Below, in pieces: positions 61,120 through 64,000 of a stretch of DNA of 64,000 nucleotides. Source of the DNA: Olsenella sp. An270 (GTDB taxonomy: Bacteria; Actinomycetota; Coriobacteriia; Coriobacteriales; Atopobiaceae); assembly GCF_002159735.1 (NCBI RefSeq), contig NZ_NFJF01000006.1, positions 62,001 through 126,000 on the forward strand, given 5' to 3'. Below the pieces are notes generated by a model. The model did no database searches. It was not told the DNA's origin and saw only the letters and a list, made by a program, of their open reading frames with translations. Every line of letters starts with the position of its first letter. Within the stretch, counting starts at the first letter, position 1. A program made the position numbers and the translations under genes.

Positions 61120-61182
61120 CGTGAACCTCCTGTTGTCGTGTGGTGCGGGACCGCGGCCCCGCCCCTCTCCTATGCACGCGGC

Positions 61183-61608
61183 TCAGGCGCTCGCCTGTGC
61201 CGTTGATGCCTCGTCGTTCTTCTCGGTCGCCTGGCACGCGGGGCACACGCCGTCAAACTGCACGGTGTGGCCGCAGACCCGATAGCCGGACGCACGCTCG
61301 GCCATGCGCTCCACGTGCTCGTCGAGCACGGGGACCATGACGTCGTCCACCCGGCCGCAGCAGACGCAGCGGACGTGGTAGTGCGCGAACGTCTGGTGGT
61401 CAAAGCGGTCGGCCCCGTTGTTGATGCGCACGCGGCCGATGACGCCCTCGTCGGCGAGCCTCCCCAACGTACGATAGACGGTCGCCCGCCCCACGCTGGG
61501 ATGCTCCGCGTGAACGGCCTCGTAGACCTCGTCGGCGGTGGGATGGTTGGCAAGCGCGCGCAGAGCGTCGGCGATGACCTGGCGCTGCACGGTGTTTCTC
61601 GCTGGCAT
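61183..61608 (-). CDS. Fur family regulator, probably PerR-like
   Basis: A 141-residue Fur-type repressor. The winged helix (about residues 1-80) reads NTVQRQVIADALRALANHPT, then VGRATVYRTLGRLADEGVIGR. The dimerisation domain has HYHVRCVCCGRVDDV and VCPACQA, two CxxC pairs for structural zinc. Linkage with rubrerythrin and DUF3783 in one operon points to peroxide sensing (PerR) rather than iron uptake. Two TGAGA-N5-TCTCA operators overlap the predicted promoter, so it should repress itself and the operon. ATG 61608 follows GGGAGGTGG; the longer open frame starts inside the operator. Confidence 0.92.
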   Translation of the reverse strand: MPARNTVQRQVIADALRALANHPTADEVYEAVHAEHPSVGRATVYRTLGRLADEGVIGRVRINNGADRFDHQTFAHYHVRCVCCGRVDDVMVPVLDEHVERMAERASGYRVCGHTVQFDGVCPACQATEKNDEASTAQASA

Positions 61609-61645
61609 GTCCCACCTCCCTCGTGTCTGATATGAGGATAGCATA

Positions 61646-61678
61646 TTGAGACTAAATCTCAAGTGAGATTTTTTCTCA
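61646..61678 (-). promoter_or_regulatory. Tandem palindromic operators of the fur-rbr operon
   Basis: TTGAGACTAAATCTCAA (61646-61662) and TGAGATTTTTTCTCA (61664-61678) are both TGAGA-N5-TCTCA, with centres 17 bp apart. On the minus strand the first contains a -35-like TTGAGA, 16 bp from TATCCT. Fur-family proteins bind such sites as dimers; the inner sequence differs from the A/T-rich Bacillus PerR box. Confidence 0.75.
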
Positions 61679-61757
61679 TTTTGAATGCCGGAATACGGGC
61701 AGGGGGCGCGCCCGGCCGACGCTTCCAGGCATATTCGACGGGCACTTTTGACGACAC

Positions 61758-61910
61758 CTGCCTTCCACGCCGACTTCTGAATAGATTTCTATTCAGAGGG
61801 ACGCTCAGGCAAAGTTTGGCCCCGCAAAAGACCAGATAAAGTTGGCGCGCATTCCGCCGTTCAGGGTAACGCGCGTCAAAAACTATTCAGAAGTCGGCAT
61901 AGAAGGCAGA
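61758..61910. repeat. Inverted-repeat element A, copy 3 (153 bp)
   Basis: Arms 61758-61784 and 61884-61910 are 27 bp and complementary at 25. GAATAG/CTATTC replaces GAACAG/CTGTTC of the other copies on both sides. The interior is 99 bp. The outer flank is on the left here: GGGCACTTTTG (61740-61750), inverted relative to copies 1 and 2. Confidence 0.85.
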
Positions 61911-61925
61911 TGCTCGAGAAAAAGA

Positions 61926-62405
61926 TCACAGCGCGGCGAGAAGGGCCTCACCCCGCGCGTCGTGCGCGACCAGCCGGACCTCGCGCGGGGGCTCCTCGCC
62001 CGGCGTCGCCTCGTCGTCGAGGCGCGTGACGAAGACGTCCACGCGCGCGTCGCCGATCTGGTCGGCGAACTGCTCGCCCCACTCGATCGAGCATACACCG
62101 TCGGCGCCGAGCACGTCGAAGATCCCCGTGTCCTCCAGCTGGTCGGGGTCGTCCAGACGGTAGAGGTCGAAGTGATAGAGCGGCATCTCGGCGCCCTCGT
62201 AGACCATCTCGATGGTGAACGTGGGGCTCGTGACGTCGCCCTCCACCCCCATGCCGGCGGCGATTCCCTTGGTGAGCTGGGTCTTCCCCGCCCCGAGGTC
62301 GCCCGTCAGCACGAGCACGTCACCGGCGGTGAGGGCGCGGCCCAGACGCTCGCCCAGCGCGATCGTCTCCTCGCGGGAGATCGTGCGGAAGCTCCTCTCG
62401 CCCAT
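61926..62405 (-). CDS. tsaE: tRNA threonylcarbamoyladenosine synthesis ATPase TsaE
   Basis: TsaE is the ATPase that cycles the TsaB-TsaD complex in t6A formation. The 159-residue protein carries Walker A LTGDLGAGKTQLTKGIAAGM, VTSPTFTIEMVYEG, the Walker B-like LYHFDLYRLDDPDQLE and SIEWGEQF, all typical. Its start lies on the base after the stop of the glycosylase gene, in the order alr-UDG-tsaE. Confidence 0.96.
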   Translation of the reverse strand: MGERSFRTISREETIALGERLGRALTAGDVLVLTGDLGAGKTQLTKGIAAGMGVEGDVTSPTFTIEMVYEGAEMPLYHFDLYRLDDPDQLEDTGIFDVLGADGVCSIEWGEQFADQIGDARVDVFVTRLDDEATPGEEPPREVRLVAHDARGEALLAAL

Positions 62406-63020
62406 CTATGCCTCCGTCCCCGCCGGGTGCTCCGCGAGCCAGGCGCCCACCATGCGCAGGTCGGCCTCGAGCAGCGGCTGCCACTCCGCGTGGTAGATGC
62501 AAGCCGCCGGGTGGAACGTCGGGCACACCGTGAAGTGGCCGGTCTGGTAGAGCTGGCCGCGCAGCGAGGTCACGCCCTTGTTGGTGCGCAGGACGAACTG
62601 CGACGCAAAGTTGCCCAGGCACACGATCACGTCCGGCCAGATCGAGCGGATCTGCTCGCGCAGAAACGGCGCGCAGGCCTCGATCTCCTCGGGCTTGGGG
62701 TTGCGGTTCCCGGGCGGTCGGCACTTGACCACGTTGGCGATGTAGATCTGGTCGCGCGTGAGACCAGCCAAGCCGAGAAGGGCGTCCAGCTTGTGGCCCG
62801 CCGCTCCCACGAACGGCTCGCCCTGCAGGTCCTCGTTGCGTCCGGGACCCTCGCCGACGAACATCACGCGCGCGTGCGGGTCACCCACGCCGAAGACGAG
62901 GTTGGTGCGCGTGGCGCCCAGCGGGCAGAGCTGGCAGTTGCCCATGAGGTCGCGGATCTCCCGCAGCGAGACCTCGCGCGGCCCCTGGTGCTCGTGGCCG
63001 GGTATGTGCATGACGGACAT
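62406..63020 (-). CDS. Uracil-DNA glycosylase, type 4/5
   Basis: A Fe-S uracil-DNA glycosylase that removes uracil from DNA. The 204-residue protein has LMGNCQLCPLGATRTNLVFG (first CxxC of the cluster), the active-site loop VGEGPGRNEDLQGEPFVGAAG, NVVKCRPPGNRNPKPEE and a C-terminal VCPTFHPAACIYH. Further Cys in NVVKCRPP and VCLGNF complete possible [4Fe-4S] ligands. ATG 63020 (MSVMHIPGHE) is chosen; TTG 63089 would overlap alr by 20 bp. The gene is likely co-transcribed with alr and tsaE. Confidence 0.9.
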   Translation of the reverse strand: MSVMHIPGHEHQGPREVSLREIRDLMGNCQLCPLGATRTNLVFGVGDPHARVMFVGEGPGRNEDLQGEPFVGAAGHKLDALLGLAGLTRDQIYIANVVKCRPPGNRNPKPEEIEACAPFLREQIRSIWPDVIVCLGNFASQFVLRTNKGVTSLRGQLYQTGHFTVCPTFHPAACIYHAEWQPLLEADLRMVGAWLAEHPAGTEA

Positions 63021-63069
63021 GAGGTCGAGCCCCCTTCGCTCCGCGGCGGTGCCGCCCGCGGCCGTCCCC

Positions 63070-64000
63070 TTACGTGTAGATTTTCTCAAGTCTCATCCCA
63101 AAGTCGCAGACGACCTCGTAGTTGATGGTGTTGCGCAGCGATGCCATCTCCTCGGCGCTGATTCGCTCGTCATCGCTCGCGCCCAGGATGGTGACGACGT
63201 CACCGTACTCCACCGGCCGCGTCGGGCGATAGGAGCGCGTGGGGTTCACGTCCACGGCGAACATGAACTGGTCCATGCAGATGTTGCCCACCTGGCGGCA
63301 GCGCATGCCGCCCACGAGGACCTCCATGCGGTTGGAGAGCTCGCGCGCCAGGCCGTCGGCGTAGCCGATGGGCACGGTGGCGACCTGGATGTTCTGCTTC
63401 GGGACGCGCCAGGTGAGGCCGTAGCCCACGCCGTCGCCCACGTTGGGGTAGATTGCGCGCGTGACGCGGCCGCGCACGCTCATGACCGGCTCCAGGTCAA
63501 GGTAGGAGCGGGTGATCTCCGCAGGGTGGAGGCCGTAGAGGCCGATCCCCACGCGGCACATGTCGAAGTGGCACTCCGGGTGCATGATCGTGCCCGGCGT
63601 GTTATCGCAGTGGACGAGGCCCGTCTCGAGCCCGGCGCCGCGCAGGGCCTCCACGGTCTCGCGGAAGCGGTTGAGCTGCAGGGCGAAGTCCCAGTCGTCG
63701 GGGACGTCGGCGGTGGCGAAGTGCGTGAAGGTGCCGGCGCACTCCAGGCCGCGATGGAAGTCTATCGTGCGGCGCAGCTCGACGGCGTCGGAGCGACGCA
63801 CGCCGATGCGCGTCATGCCGGTATCGACGGCCAGGTGGTAGCGGGCCACGCGGTTCTCGGCGGCAGCGGCCTCACCGAGCGCGAGCGCGAAGTCGGCCGT
63901 GTAGACCGACGGCATGAGGTCGTGCTCCACGAGCGTGCGCACGCAGTCCACGGGCGGCTCGGACAGCACGAGGATGGGCCACTCGACGCCCGCCTCGCGC
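63070..64000 (-). CDS. alr: Alanine racemase, C-terminal part
   Basis: Alr interconverts L- and D-alanine with pyridoxal phosphate, feeding peptidoglycan synthesis. The right edge cuts the gene, leaving about 310 codons that lack the N-terminal PLP lysine. Present are the barrel strands VARYHLAVDTGMTRIGVR, GTFTHFATAD, DMCRVGIGLYGLHP, the base Tyr in VGDGVGYGLTWRVP and the C-terminal beta domain with VGNICMDQFMFAVD. It ends FGMRLEKIYT, close to the normal end of the family. Confidence 0.95.
   Translation of the reverse strand, partial: REAGVEWPILVLSEPPVDCVRTLVEHDLMPSVYTADFALALGEAAAAENRVARYHLAVDTGMTRIGVRRSDAVELRRTIDFHRGLECAGTFTHFATADVPDDWDFALQLNRFRETVEALRGAGLETGLVHCDNTPGTIMHPECHFDMCRVGIGLYGLHPAEITRSYLDLEPVMSVRGRVTRAIYPNVGDGVGYGLTWRVPKQNIQVATVPIGYADGLARELSNRMEVLVGGMRCRQVGNICMDQFMFAVDVNPTRSYRPTRPVEYGDVVTILGASDDERISAEEMASLRNTINYEVVCDFGMRLEKIYT

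Larger units (their letters stand above)
61609..61925. other. Gap between tsaE and the Fur-family gene
   Basis: These 317 bases contain the promoter and tandem operators of the fur-rbr operon (61625-61680) and inverted-repeat element A copy 3 (61758-61910). No further gene is seen. Confidence 0.75.

Overview
The window is 64 kb of GC-rich chromosome with tightly packed genes on both strands. Gene content suggests an anaerobic or microaerophilic actinobacterium of the class Coriobacteriia, most like the Olsenella/Atopobium/Collinsella group. The grounds are the single-chain TsaB-RimI-TsaD fusion, the one-piece PurL with its glutaminase domain, the Nfn-type transhydrogenase pair, reverse rubrerythrin, the fused EcfA1A2 ATPase and many PTS genes. 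The group assignment is inferred from gene content; no marker comparison was possible. Nearly all genes are housekeeping or metabolic. No prophage, insertion sequence, rRNA or CRISPR array is visible.

Layout. 1-6.1 kb: lipoprotein (cut by the left edge), a small Cys protein, CapA-like protein, AsnRS, PyrE, polysaccharide deacetylase, nitroreductase. 6.2-13.0 kb: a sugar-catabolic island. A GntR/UTRA regulator faces an eight-gene minus-strand operon holding mannose-class PTS IIA-IIB-IIC-IID, a TIM-barrel isomerase, two tandem fructose-6-phosphate-aldolase-like proteins and a glycerol-dehydrogenase-like enzyme. 13.1-21.4 kb: DUF3516-type helicase, HelD, HAD phosphatase, UPF0210 protein, MurB. 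21.5-24.8 kb: an FMN riboswitch followed by RibU and the ECF energising module (EcfA1A2 fusion, EcfT). 25-34.2 kb: PurLQ, DMT exporter, a bacterial serpin, a 57-residue zinc-ribbon-like protein, an ECF sigma factor with a membrane partner, and a RhuM-Fic protein between two matching hairpins. 34.3-46.1 kb: malic enzyme, NlpC/P60-like protein, GalE, polyprenyl synthase, peptidoglycan-binding-fold protein, AlbA_2 protein, tRNA-Gln, GlmU-Prs-Pth, NfnAB. 46.4-64 kb: GroES/GroEL, a divergent pair of related lipoproteins, NadE, a polar amino-acid ABC transporter divergent from an L-cysteine desulfidase-like gene, Ogt, TsaB-RimI-TsaD, a Fur/PerR-rubrerythrin-DUF3783 operon, TsaE, a type 4/5 uracil-DNA glycosylase and alanine racemase (cut by the right edge).

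The most unusual content is of two kinds. The first is the PTS-aldolase operon, which predicts import of a sugar as its phosphate, isomerisation, aldol cleavage and reduction of the three-carbon product. One of its two aldolase paralogues has lost a catalytic Asp and its C-terminal helix. The second is a set of non-coding repeats. Three roughly 152-bp elements have 27-bp terminal inverted repeats that covary and interiors of constant length but unrelated sequence. A 13-mer, GGCGAGAAGAACC, occurs six times exactly outside genes and usually points toward the downstream gene. There is also an 86-bp element with a 65-bp internal period, and a hairpin repeat that has become coding sequence inside ecfA.
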